DNA of 5,439 nt from Candidatus Methylomirabilota bacterium (GTDB lineage: Bacteria; Methylomirabilota; Methylomirabilia; Methylomirabilales; Methylomirabilaceae): positions 1 to 5,439 of the forward strand of contig PQAQ01000060.1 in the NCBI GenBank assembly GCA_003105305.1. The letters are read 5' to 3'. Below, piece after piece: positions 1-5,439 of the stretch. Both the position numbers and the translations under genes were made by a program. Under the pieces are notes generated by a model. The model made no database searches. It was not told the origin of the DNA and saw nothing but the letters and a program-made list of their open reading frames with translations. The first letter of the stretch is position 1; the number at the start of each line of letters is the position of its first letter.

Positions 1-935
<935 letters not shown>

Positions 936-938
936 CAA

Positions 939-1005
939 TCAGTGGTTAGCGGCTTGTGAGGAATGAAAAGCAACCGACCACTGACCACTCGTCACTAATC
1001 ACTGC
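939..1005. repeat. Opposed degenerate 7-bp repeats in the guaA leader
   Basis: Most of the guaB-guaA gap is built from 7-base units. At 977-1004 four consecutive heptads fit the pattern nYCACTn (for example ACCACTG, then ATCACTG as the last). At 939-952 two heptads in the opposite sense occur (TCAGTGG, TTAGCGG). TCAGTGGT at 939-946 is an exact inverted match to 977-984. The 14-base left arm 939-952 also matches the complement of 992-1005 at 10 of 14 positions, with two more G-U pairs, so alternative hairpins can form in the mRNA just before guaA. Degenerate heptanucleotide tandem repeats are known in intergenic DNA of several bacterial groups, notably the cyanobacterial STRR repeats. Function is unknown here. 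Confidence 0.6.
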
Positions 1006-1009
1006 TCTT

Positions 1010-2542
1010 ATGGATAAAATCCTCATCCTCGATTTTGGTTCGCAGTACACACAGTTGATTGCCCGCCGCGTCCGGGAACTGGGCGTCTACTGCGAAATCC
1101 GTCCATTCCACCTGCCACTCGACGACATCAAGGCTTTTCACCCCAAGGGGATCATCCTCTCCGGCAGCCCCGCCAGCGTCTACCGGCCCGATGCGCCCTT
1201 GTGCCGGCGCGAGGTGATTGAACAGGGCGTGCCGATTCTGGGAATCTGCTACGGGATGGGGGTCCTCGGACACTTTTATGGCGCCGTCACGGCGCGAGCC
1301 GCTTCCCGGGAATATGGCCGGGCGTCACTCACGATTGACGACACAGCCGATCTCTTCTCCGGCTTAAGCAGCGGACTCACCGTCTGGATGAGCCACGGCG
1401 ACAAGTTGGAGGCGATGCCCGATACGTTCCGCCGACTCGCCCACACCGGAAACGCGCCCTTCGCCGCCATCCGCCATCGAACGCAGCCGTTCTTCGCAGT
1501 CCAGTTTCACCCGGAGGTTGCCCATACCGACAGCGGCACGGCGATCCTTGGGAACTTCCTGTTCAGGGTCTGTGGCTGCGCCCGGGATTGGCAGATGCAT
1601 TCGTTCGCCGAGATGGCGATAGATCGAATCCGACGTCAGGTGGGTGATCGCCACGTCCTCTGCGCACTGAGTGGCGGGATCGATTCATCGGTCGCCGCAC
1701 TGCTAATTCACCGGGCGATCGGACCAAAGCTTACCTGCGTCTTCGTCGATAACGGCCTGCTTCGGAAAGGGGAAGCGACTCAGGTGGAGCAGGCGATGGG
1801 CGAGCACCTGGGGCTTCACCTGATCTCAGTCGATGCGAAGAAGCGATTCCTGACAAGACTCAAAGGGGTGATCGATCCGGAGGAGAAGCGGAAGATTATC
1901 GGCGCAGAGTTCATCGCCGTCTTTGAGGAAGAGTCACGGCGGCTGGGGAGGTTCGAGTTCCTCGCCCAAGGAACGCTGTATCCGGATGTGATTGAGAGCG
2001 TGTCGGTTCAGGGCCCGTCGGTCACGATCAAATCCCACCACAACGTAGGCGGGCTGCCGGAACGGTTTGATTTCGAGTTGATCGAGCCGCTGCGCGAGCT
2101 GTTCAAGGACGAGGTTCGGGAACTTGGACGTGAGCTTGGCCTGCCGGATGCGATCCTCTGGCGACAACCCTTTCCAGGGCCTGGCTTGGCCGTCCGGATC
2201 ATCGGCGAGATAACGCAGGAGAGGCTGGATCTGCTGAGAGAGGCCGATGCTGTCGTCGAAGCGGAGGTTATACAGGCGAAACTCGACCGCGAATTGTGGC
2301 AAGCATTTGCTGTTCTGCTGCCGATCAAAACAGTAGGGGTCATGGGCGATGAACGGACCTATGAGCATGTGATCGCCATTCGGGCCGTCACCAGTCTCGA
2401 CGGGATGACGGCCGACTGGGCGCGCCTGCCGCACGAGCTGCTCCAGGCGATCAGCAGCCGAATCATCAACGAGGTCAAAGGCGTCAACCGCGTCGTCTAC
2501 GACATCTCCTCCAAGCCCCCCAGCACCATCGAGTGGGAGTGA
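1010..2542 (+). CDS. guaA: GMP synthase (glutamine-hydrolysing)
   Basis: It amidates XMP to GMP using ATP and glutamine, directly after GuaB in the pathway. From the ATG at 1010 the protein is 510 residues, the normal length, and begins with the family N-terminus ([20 protein letters not shown]). The class I glutamine amidotransferase domain (about 1-195) has the nucleophile Cys80 in GICYGM and the His167/Glu169 pair in FHPEV. The ATP pyrophosphatase domain follows with the PP-loop SGGIDSS at 221-227. The C-terminal dimerisation domain ends [17 protein letters not shown], as usual. An in-frame GTG at 956 would add 18 residues encoded by the heptad repeats, which are not family sequence, so it is rejected. 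No convincing Shine-Dalgarno lies before 1010, so translation may be coupled to guaB or depend on leader folding. One small oddity is [11 protein letters not shown] after the nucleophile, where GMQLL is the common form. Confidence 0.97.
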   Translation: MDKILILDFGSQYTQLIARRVRELGVYCEIRPFHLPLDDIKAFHPKGIILSGSPASVYRPDAPLCRREVIEQGVPILGICYGMGVLGHFYGAVTARAASREYGRASLTIDDTADLFSGLSSGLTVWMSHGDKLEAMPDTFRRLAHTGNAPFAAIRHRTQPFFAVQFHPEVAHTDSGTAILGNFLFRVCGCARDWQMHSFAEMAIDRIRRQVGDRHVLCALSGGIDSSVAALLIHRAIGPKLTCVFVDNGLLRKGEATQVEQAMGEHLGLHLISVDAKKRFLTRLKGVIDPEEKRKIIGAEFIAVFEEESRRLGRFEFLAQGTLYPDVIESVSVQGPSVTIKSHHNVGGLPERFDFELIEPLRELFKDEVRELGRELGLPDAILWRQPFPGPGLAVRIIGEITQERLDLLREADAVVEAEVIQAKLDRELWQAFAVLLPIKTVGVMGDERTYEHVIAIRAVTSLDGMTADWARLPHELLQAISSRIINEVKGVNRVVYDISSKPPSTIEWE

Positions 2543-2699
2543 CTGGCTGGTAGAACTCCATGTTTCCGGGAGCAAACGCGTGATCAAGCTGCATCGACCG
2601 CCACAATACAGGCTTGAAGATCTCCTTAAAAGGGTATCCAAGCGCAATCTCCACCCCGAAGTTAAGACCGGTCGTCCTGTCGGCAAGGAAGCTCTGTGA
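2541..2699 (+). pseudogene. MazE-family antitoxin, C-terminal remnant
   Basis: An open frame ending at TGA 2697-2699 encodes about 52 residues that read like the second half of a MazE/PemI-type antitoxin. It begins with the last strand of the AbrB-like fold (LVELHVSGSKRVIKL), then the toxin-wrapping tail RPPQYRLEDLLKRV, NLHPEV and PVGKEAL. E. coli MazE has the matching order KLIIEPVR, FTLAELV, ENLHENIDWG and KEVW. The first 25-30 residues of the family, the DNA-binding half, are missing because the match stops right at the guaA stop codon. There is no usable ATG; the only in-frame candidate seen is a GTG at 2580 that would leave 39 residues. I therefore read it as a truncated relic joined to the end of guaA. 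If made, the tail alone could still bind a MazF but could not bind DNA. The assignment rests on remembered family sequence, not on a search. Confidence 0.6.
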
Positions 2700-2905
2700 T
2701 GGCAGCCCCACATATCCCTGATCCTCTGATCACAACATCGTCAGATCGCCTAAGTGGCACCCCCGTCTTCGCCGGCACTAGAGTGCCTAACCAGACTCTC
2801 ATCGATTATCTGGAGGCTGGGGATACCCTAGACGAATTTCTGAAGGACTTTCCCAGTGTGTCCCGCAAACATGCCATTGCCGTCGTGAACTGGCGGGCTC
2901 GATAG
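2699..2905 (+). CDS. DUF433 protein, probably chimeric and frameshifted
   Basis: The body matches DUF433: LITTSSDRLSGTPVFAGTRVP, then TLIDYLEAGDTLDEFLKDFPSVSRKHAI. DUF433 proteins are small winged-helix-like proteins usually encoded beside a DUF5615/PIN-type toxin and regarded as its antitoxin. No such toxin gene follows within the next 200 bases. The ATG at 2699 overlaps the preceding TGA (TGATG), the coupling style of mazEF operons, and the first eight residues MAAPHIPD resemble a MazF start (E. coli MVSRYVPD) more than a DUF433 start. The 3' end is also odd. The frame closes with NWRAR at 2905, but shifting at about 2887 gives ELAGSIGLY and a stop at 2914-2916, closer to the helix expected in the family. 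So it may be a pseudogene, or a small hybrid protein of 68 residues. The DUF433 call is firm; integrity is doubtful. Confidence 0.65.
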   Translation: MAAPHIPDPLITTSSDRLSGTPVFAGTRVPNQTLIDYLEAGDTLDEFLKDFPSVSRKHAIAVVNWRAR

Positions 2906-2926
2906 GATTATACTAACCAGTATTTG

Positions 2927-2991
2927 TCGGTGCGTCCGAATCCGGAAAACCTTGACAACTCTTTGGACACACAGCAGAATCGCCGCACCGA
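2927..2991. repeat. 8-bp inverted repeat bracketing a promoter
   Basis: TCGGTGCG at 2927-2934 is an exact inverted match to CGCACCGA at 2984-2991, with the promoter-like elements between them. A further direct copy of TCGGTGC lies at 3036-3042. Two half-sites around a promoter could be operator sites for a dimeric repressor, possibly a toxin-antitoxin regulator, but no bound protein can be named. Confidence 0.35.
2952..2980 (+). promoter_or_regulatory. Sigma70-like promoter for the lipoprotein gene
   Basis: A perfect -35 hexamer TTGACA at 2952-2957 is followed after 17 bases by CAGAAT at 2975-2980, matching the -10 consensus at four of six places including the key A at position 2 and the final T. 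Transcription would start near 2987 and leave a leader of roughly 120 bases before the lipoprotein start. Confidence 0.45.
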
Positions 2992-3095
2992 TTAGCGATC
3001 CGAGGGTCGGGATATGCTGACCAGCTACTCATAGTTCGGTGCAAAGCTGTAACCCAAGACAGGCTTCAGCGATAAACAATTCCGGCGCACCATGC

Positions 3096-3100
3096 AGGAG
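3096..3100 (+). promoter_or_regulatory. Ribosome binding site that fixes the lipoprotein start
   Basis: AGGAG at 3096-3100 sits six bases before the ATG at 3107. Two earlier in-frame ATGs, at 3092 and 3101, lie before or directly against this site and cannot use it. The 3107 start also gives a textbook lipoprotein signal peptide. Confidence 0.7.
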
Positions 3101-3106
3101 ATGAAG

Positions 3107-3628
3107 ATGAAGCGTTGTTTTCTGGCTCTCCTTGTGGCGGCCACCTTTCTCGTAGGCTGTGGATCAATCCAGGAGCACTCGAAGCTCGCGATGCCCGTCG
3201 ACAGGACGCTTCGGACCGGTCCTGGCGGTGTGGTATTCCGTATTGAACGCAGTCGCGACTTAGCTAATATTTACGGCCGCGCGGACCTATGGGGACGTAA
3301 GATTGATACCGGCTACGAGGAACTGCGATATGTTGGTCTATCAGATGACGGGCAGGTGGTCTTCCGTTTCCGCGAGCAGCAGATCCTATCGAACGAGACG
3401 ACCCTGACGCAGATGGGCGGGTTGGCCGCGTTCGGTGCCCAAGGGTCGACTGCGGCTGCGACGGCGATAGGCCCGGCTCAAGCTCATATTCAGGTTTTGC
3501 CTCCGCAAGAGGTAGAGTTCAAGCACGACTTCGCGAGGAAAGCGACTCTAGAGTATGCGGGGGTTCGCATCCTTATCCTTGGGGCGACGCCGAGTGAACT
3601 CACATACGCCCTGGAGAAACCGGAATAG
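3107..3628 (+). CDS. Small predicted lipoprotein, family not recognised
   Basis: The product is 173 residues. It starts with a signal peptide: Lys-Arg, a hydrophobic core of about 12 residues, then the lipobox L15-V16-G17-C18, so the mature chain of 155 residues should be diacylated on Cys18 and anchored to a membrane facing the periplasm. Residue 19 is Gly, not the Asp inner-membrane retention signal of E. coli, so the outer membrane is a fair guess. The mature part looks beta-rich with alternating hydrophobic strands (GGVVFRIERS, YEELRYVGLS, GQVVFRFREQ). It has a conspicuous Gly/Ala-rich stretch at about 104-125 that could pack into a membrane or an oligomer. I do not recognise the family and assign no function. 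It carries its own promoter and ribosome site. GC is mixed, from about 53% in the middle to about 70% over the Gly/Ala part. Confidence 0.8.
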   Translation: MKRCFLALLVAATFLVGCGSIQEHSKLAMPVDRTLRTGPGGVVFRIERSRDLANIYGRADLWGRKIDTGYEELRYVGLSDDGQVVFRFREQQILSNETTLTQMGGLAAFGAQGSTAAATAIGPAQAHIQVLPPQEVEFKHDFARKATLEYAGVRILILGATPSELTYALEKPE

Positions 3629-3630
3629 CG

Positions 3631-3663
3631 CGCTGCTCAACTGACGTGCCGAACGGCGCAGCG
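3631..3663. other. Nested stem-loop after the lipoprotein gene
   Basis: CGCTGC at 3631-3636 pairs with GCAGCG at 3658-3663. Inside this stem, GCC at 3648-3650 and GGC at 3655-3657 close a GAAC loop. No T-run follows, so it is not a standard intrinsic terminator. It overlaps the attC-like site described next and could be part of its variable end structure, or simply protect the 3' end of the mRNA. Confidence 0.4.
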
Positions 3664-3701
3664 GCCCGGTGACTCTCATTTGCTCACCACGATCGTTATG
3701 T
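3635..3701 (+). repeat. attC-like site, left of the PIN gene
   Basis: Integron attC sites are imperfect palindromes with RYYYAAC at the left, GTTRRRY at the right, unpaired spacers and a second pair of boxes inside. Here GCTCAAC at 3635-3641 fits RYYYAAC exactly. GTTATGT at 3695-3701 fits GTTRRRY at six of seven places. Inside, CGTG (3645-3648) pairs with CACG (3688-3691), leaving symmetric 3-base spacers TGA and ATC. The 67-base length is within the known attC range. It begins seven bases after the lipoprotein stop, and its right end lies 15 bases before the PIN start, as in gene cassettes. Individual motifs are short and could arise by chance. Confidence 0.3.
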
Positions 3702-3704
3702 GGC

Positions 3705-3710
3705 GAGGGA
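3705..3710 (+). promoter_or_regulatory. Ribosome binding site of the PIN gene
   Basis: GAGGGA lies five bases before the ATG at 3716. This selects that start over the in-frame TTG at 3680 and ATG at 3698, and the protein then starts like other PIN proteins, with the first catalytic Asp at residue 7. Confidence 0.65.
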
Positions 3711-3715
3711 ATGAC

Positions 3716-4192
3716 ATGCCAGGCTATATGTTCGACACCAATATCTTTAATCGCATCCTGGATGGAGCAGTTGAAATCGGTAGGTTCCGCGGCGAGGCGC
3801 ACTTTTACGCGACTCATGTCCAGCTAGACGAGCTTAAGGCCACCTCAAACGTGCAAAGGCGCCAACAACTTCTTGCTGTGTTTGAAGAGGTCGCTGGAAA
3901 CAATCAGATCTCAACCGAGTCGTTTGTTCTGAACGTCTCTTGTCTCAATGAAGCAAAGCTGGGGAACGAAAAGGATGATCTATTCTCACGGATTAAAACA
4001 GAGCTAGACAAAAAGAACGGGAGTAAACCGAACAACATTCAAGATGTTCTGATTGCTGAAACGGCGTTGAAGAACGGGTTCACGCTTGTAACTCATGATT
4101 CAGACCTATTTTTTGTGGCAACAAAGTTTGATGCGGCATGCGCGAACCTCTACCAAGTTATGATCGAGTTAAATAGGCAGAATGCCGCTTAA
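3716..4192 (+). CDS. PIN-domain ribonuclease, VapC-like
   Basis: The 158-residue product is a single PIN domain, the fold of VapC toxins, which are Mg2+-dependent endoribonucleases that cut tRNA or rRNA. The acidic quartet is complete: Asp7 in MFDTNIF, Glu39 in LDELKA, Asp110 in NNIQDVLIAETA, and Asp128 (with Asp130) in LVTHDSDLF. An active nuclease is therefore expected. The long charged middle (about 83-106, rich in Lys, Asn and Asp) is longer than in many VapCs. No VapB-type antitoxin gene touches it; the next gene upstream is the lipoprotein and the next downstream a ferritin-like protein. Composition is foreign: bases 3901-4140 are about 42% GC while guaA and the downstream gene run about 60-70% in comparable stretches. 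The TAA stop lies inside an attC-like left box, a layout common in integron cassettes. It may be a solo toxin, a housekeeping RNase or a defence nuclease. Confidence 0.85.
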   Translation: MPGYMFDTNIFNRILDGAVEIGRFRGEAHFYATHVQLDELKATSNVQRRQQLLAVFEEVAGNNQISTESFVLNVSCLNEAKLGNEKDDLFSRIKTELDKKNGSKPNNIQDVLIAETALKNGFTLVTHDSDLFFVATKFDAACANLYQVMIELNRQNAA

Positions 4193-4242
4193 CCGCGCCG
4201 AAAGCGGTTCACGGCGGGGCTCTGCTTAAGTAGACGTTAGAA
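4187..4242 (+). repeat. attC-like site, right of the PIN gene
   Basis: GCTTAAC at 4187-4193 fits RYYYAAC exactly and contains the TAA stop of the PIN gene. GTTAGAA at 4236-4242 fits GTTRRRY at six of seven places, and the local GACGTTAGA resembles well-known cassette ends. Inside, AAGCGG (4202-4207) pairs with CTGCTT (4222-4227) with one G-T pair, leaving 8-base spacers on both sides (4194-4201 and 4228-4235). The G-T pair would be a mismatch on the opposite strand, which is the strand that recombines. A competing hairpin, AACCGC (4191-4196) with GCGGTT (4204-4209), also exists. Length is 56 bases, at the short end of the known range. Confidence 0.33.
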
Positions 4243-4262
4243 GGCGTTGAAGGTTGGGGGTA

Positions 4263-4724
4263 ATGGCATCCCGGCAGAGTCTGAAGCGGGCGTACGGCAT
4301 CGAAGTGTTCGGGGAGGCGGTGTACGCCACGGCAGCTCGTCTGGCGCGCCGGCCTGAGCATCGACGGAAGTGGGAGGCGTTGCGACAACTCGAAGCGCAG
4401 ACCGGAGATCGGCTCCGCACTGCCCTTGCCCTTGCAGCTGGCACACCGCGTGACTCAGTGGTCCGACGATGGCTCGGGCGTGCCGTTGGTGCCGTTATCG
4501 GAATCTTGCCGTGGCGCATCACGCTTACCGTGTTGAATATCGTACTAAAATGGTCCGTCCAGTTTTTTGAATACGTAGAAGATGAGCTGCATGAGCAAGG
4601 CGACACGGCAACCTACGGGCTCGCTGCGCACGAACGGGCGCAGTGGGAATTTGTCCGACGCGAGTTGGCCGGCGATGCGCAATCGATCGTTCCGATCCTC
4701 GCTCTGCTGGAGGTCCGCCGCTGA
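4263..4724 (+). CDS. Ferritin-like protein with central membrane segment
   Basis: The 153-residue product has a helix pair resembling the first half of a ferritin-like four-helix bundle: Glu14 and Glu18 in IEVFGEAVY, then Glu44 in LRQLEAQT. A hydrophobic stretch follows at about 70-102 (WLGRAVGAVIGILPWRITLTVLN and onward). The last helices carry EYVEDELHEQ and AAHERAQWEF, with Glu103, Glu106, His110, His123 and Glu124 as possible ligands. The usual ExxH at the first pair reads E44-A-Q-T47, so one ligand is replaced or supplied elsewhere. The central segment suggests membrane association, as in some di-iron hydroxylases, but the function is not established. I chose ATG 4263 because GAAGG at 4249-4253 lies nine bases upstream; a TTG at 4254 would add three residues. 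The GC content (about 70% at 4321-4380) resembles the core genes, unlike the PIN gene before it. Confidence 0.65.
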   Translation: MASRQSLKRAYGIEVFGEAVYATAARLARRPEHRRKWEALRQLEAQTGDRLRTALALAAGTPRDSVVRRWLGRAVGAVIGILPWRITLTVLNIVLKWSVQFFEYVEDELHEQGDTATYGLAAHERAQWEFVRRELAGDAQSIVPILALLEVRR

Positions 4725-4740
4725 CTCGGCAAGCTGCGCT

Positions 4741-4775
4741 CCCTAACCCCTAAACTCTATACCCTACACCCTGTT
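4741..4775. repeat. Five tandem 7-bp units in the dnaE leader
   Basis: Bases 4741-4775 divide exactly into five consecutive heptads of the form CCCTAnn: the first two are CCCTAAC and CCCTAAA, the third begins CTCTA, the fourth is CCCTACA and the fifth begins CCCTG. They fill most of the space between the ferritin-like gene and dnaE. The unit differs from the heptads before guaA, but the period, degeneracy and position just before a core gene are the same. Confidence 0.6.
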
Positions 4776-4789
4776 GTTTTGAGGGAATT

Positions 4790-5439
4790 ATGCACCATTC
4801 TGATTTTGTTCACCTACACGTCCACAGCCAGTACAGCCTGCTGGATGGAGCCTGCGGACTGGAGAAGCTGGTAGCCAAGGCGAAGGAGTGCAAGATGCCC
4901 GCCTTGGCCGTCACCGATCACGGCAACCTCTTCGGAGCCATCGACTTTTACACCTTGGCGATGAAGGAGGGAATCAAGCCGATCATCGGCAGCGAGGTCT
5001 ATATTGCCCCAGGCAGCCGATTCGACAAGTCCACTCAGGACAGCGGCTACGAAGGGGCCAGCCACATCACCCTGCTGGCCAAAGACCAGGTCGGCTACCG
5101 GAATCTGATCAAGCTGGTATCGGCCGGCTATCTGGAAGGATTCTATTATAAGCCTCGGATCGACCGGGAGTTGTTCGCCCAACACTGTCAAGGAGTGATC
5201 GCCCTGTCCGGCTGCCTCAACTCCGAGGTCGCCAAGGCATTGCTCGATGGCGACGAGGTGCGGGCAAAGGAGACCGTCAGTTGGTACCTGGAGGCGCTGG
5301 GACACGAGAACTACTTTTTGGAGATCCAGAACCACGGGATCGCGGAGCAGAAGAACGTCATTGAGGGCGTTCTGCGACTCGCCAAGGCCTTCGACCTGCC
5401 GATTGTGGCCACCAACGACCTGCACTATCCCAGCAAGGA
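4790..5439 (+). CDS. dnaE: DNA polymerase III alpha subunit, N-terminal part
   Basis: The replicative polymerase catalytic subunit enters here and runs off the right edge: 216 residues are seen of a protein normally near 1,150. The visible part is the PHP domain. It starts FVHLHVHSQYSLLDGA, with His8, His10 and His12. It continues with VTDHGNLFGAIDFY (Asp43, His44), GIKPIIGSEVY (Glu69), SHITLLAKD (His92), LSGCLNSEVAKALL, LEIQNHG and ATNDLHYPSK (Asp210, His212). These metal-site residues are intact, unlike E. coli DnaE, where the PHP site has decayed. A metal-dependent exonuclease activity, shown for some bacterial alpha subunits, is therefore possible. The start ATG 4790 has GAGG at 4781-4784 five bases upstream and matches the family N-terminus. 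The two final bases GA begin an Asp or Glu codon, as expected after PSK. Confidence 0.97.
   Translation, partial: MHHSDFVHLHVHSQYSLLDGACGLEKLVAKAKECKMPALAVTDHGNLFGAIDFYTLAMKEGIKPIIGSEVYIAPGSRFDKSTQDSGYEGASHITLLAKDQVGYRNLIKLVSAGYLEGFYYKPRIDRELFAQHCQGVIALSGCLNSEVAKALLDGDEVRAKETVSWYLEALGHENYFLEIQNHGIAEQKNVIEGVLRLAKAFDLPIVATNDLHYPSK

Larger units (their letters stand above)
2906..3106. other. Non-coding gap before the lipoprotein gene
   Basis: About 200 bases separate the DUF433 frame from the chosen lipoprotein start. No family-like reading frame is visible on either strand. The gap holds a promoter-like pair, an inverted repeat around it, and a third direct copy of its 7-base core TCGGTGC at 3036-3042. 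No attC-like or terminal inverted repeat was found at this left border of the lipoprotein gene. Confidence 0.6.

Noticed and set aside
963..998. 11-codon upstream ORF (ATG 963 to TAA 998) as a leader peptide
   Set aside because: The GAGG motif is only one base from its ATG, the codons are the repeat itself, and it has no run of regulatory codons that would suggest attenuation.
956..1009. GTG at 956 as the guaA start, giving an 18-residue extension
   Set aside because: The extension is encoded by the heptad repeats and resembles no GMP synthase N-terminus; the family start is at ATG 1010.
1934..2713. 259-residue open frame on the minus strand
   Set aside because: It lies antisense to guaA, in GC-rich DNA that opens other frames, has no family motifs and no ribosome site.
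2888..2902. NWRAR at the end of the DUF433 frame as the WRAR motif of MazF, implying DUF433 inserted into the middle of mazF
   Set aside because: Sequence after the motif (stop, then DYTN) is not MazF-like in any frame; five residues are too few, and the frameshift explanation fits DUF433 better.
2699..4192. DUF433 and the PIN gene as one antitoxin-toxin pair
   Set aside because: They lie about 800 bases apart with a lipoprotein gene and a promoter between them, and DUF433 normally adjoins its partner directly.
4191..4209. AACCGC/GCGGTT hairpin as an intrinsic terminator of the PIN gene
   Set aside because: The stem is only 6 bp and is followed by GC-rich sequence with no T-run.
4741..4779. 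CCCTAAC to GTTGTTT as a third attC-like site after the ferritin-like gene
   Set aside because: The left box begins with C instead of R, the right box does not fit GTTRRRY, the span is too short, and the heptad repeat explains the sequence.
4814..5425. 203-residue open frame on the minus strand
   Set aside because: It lies antisense to the clearly coding dnaE PHP domain and shows no recognisable domain.

Overview
This window reads as chromosomal DNA from a Gram-negative bacterium of moderately high GC. A lipoprotein signal peptide supports the Gram-negative call, and the core genes sampled run near 60% GC. The housekeeping genes guaB, guaA and dnaE all lie on the + strand. The style of the proteins and the degenerate heptad leaders would fit a Methylomirabilis/NC10, deltaproteobacterial or Nitrospira-like organism. 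That placement is an impression, not a demonstration.

Layout: (1) 1-935 is the 3' two thirds of guaB (IMP dehydrogenase). (2) 936-1009 is a short leader made of opposed 7-bp repeats. (3) 1010-2542 is complete guaA (GMP synthase), so guaB-guaA forms the two-step IMP-to-XMP-to-GMP unit. (4) 2541-2905 is toxin-antitoxin wreckage. It starts with the C-terminal half of a MazE-type antitoxin whose N-terminal half is missing. A TGATG overlap leads into an ORF with a MazF-like first eight residues and a DUF433 body whose 3' end looks frameshifted. (5) 2906-3106 is non-coding, with a good sigma70-like promoter inside an inverted repeat. (6) 3107-3628 encodes a small lipoprotein of unrecognised family. 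(7) 3716-4192 encodes a PIN-domain ribonuclease with a complete acidic quartet. Its central part is about 42% GC, far below its neighbours, and it is bracketed by two sites resembling integron attC sites. (8) 4263-4724 encodes a small ferritin-like protein with a central hydrophobic segment. (9) 4741-4775 is a second, unrelated heptad repeat. (10) 4790 to the right edge is the N-terminal PHP domain of dnaE (DNA polymerase III alpha).

The gene content splits into a core frame (guaBA, dnaE) and an accessory island between 2543 and about 4250, made of toxin-antitoxin debris, a lipoprotein and a foreign-looking PIN gene. The most interesting readings are that the PIN gene arrived as an attC-bounded cassette, and that the DUF433 gene was joined into the remains of a mazEF operon. 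Both are inferences from motif layout and need the searches named below. I see no complete new multi-gene system, no CRISPR array, no tRNA or rRNA, and no integrase or transposase.
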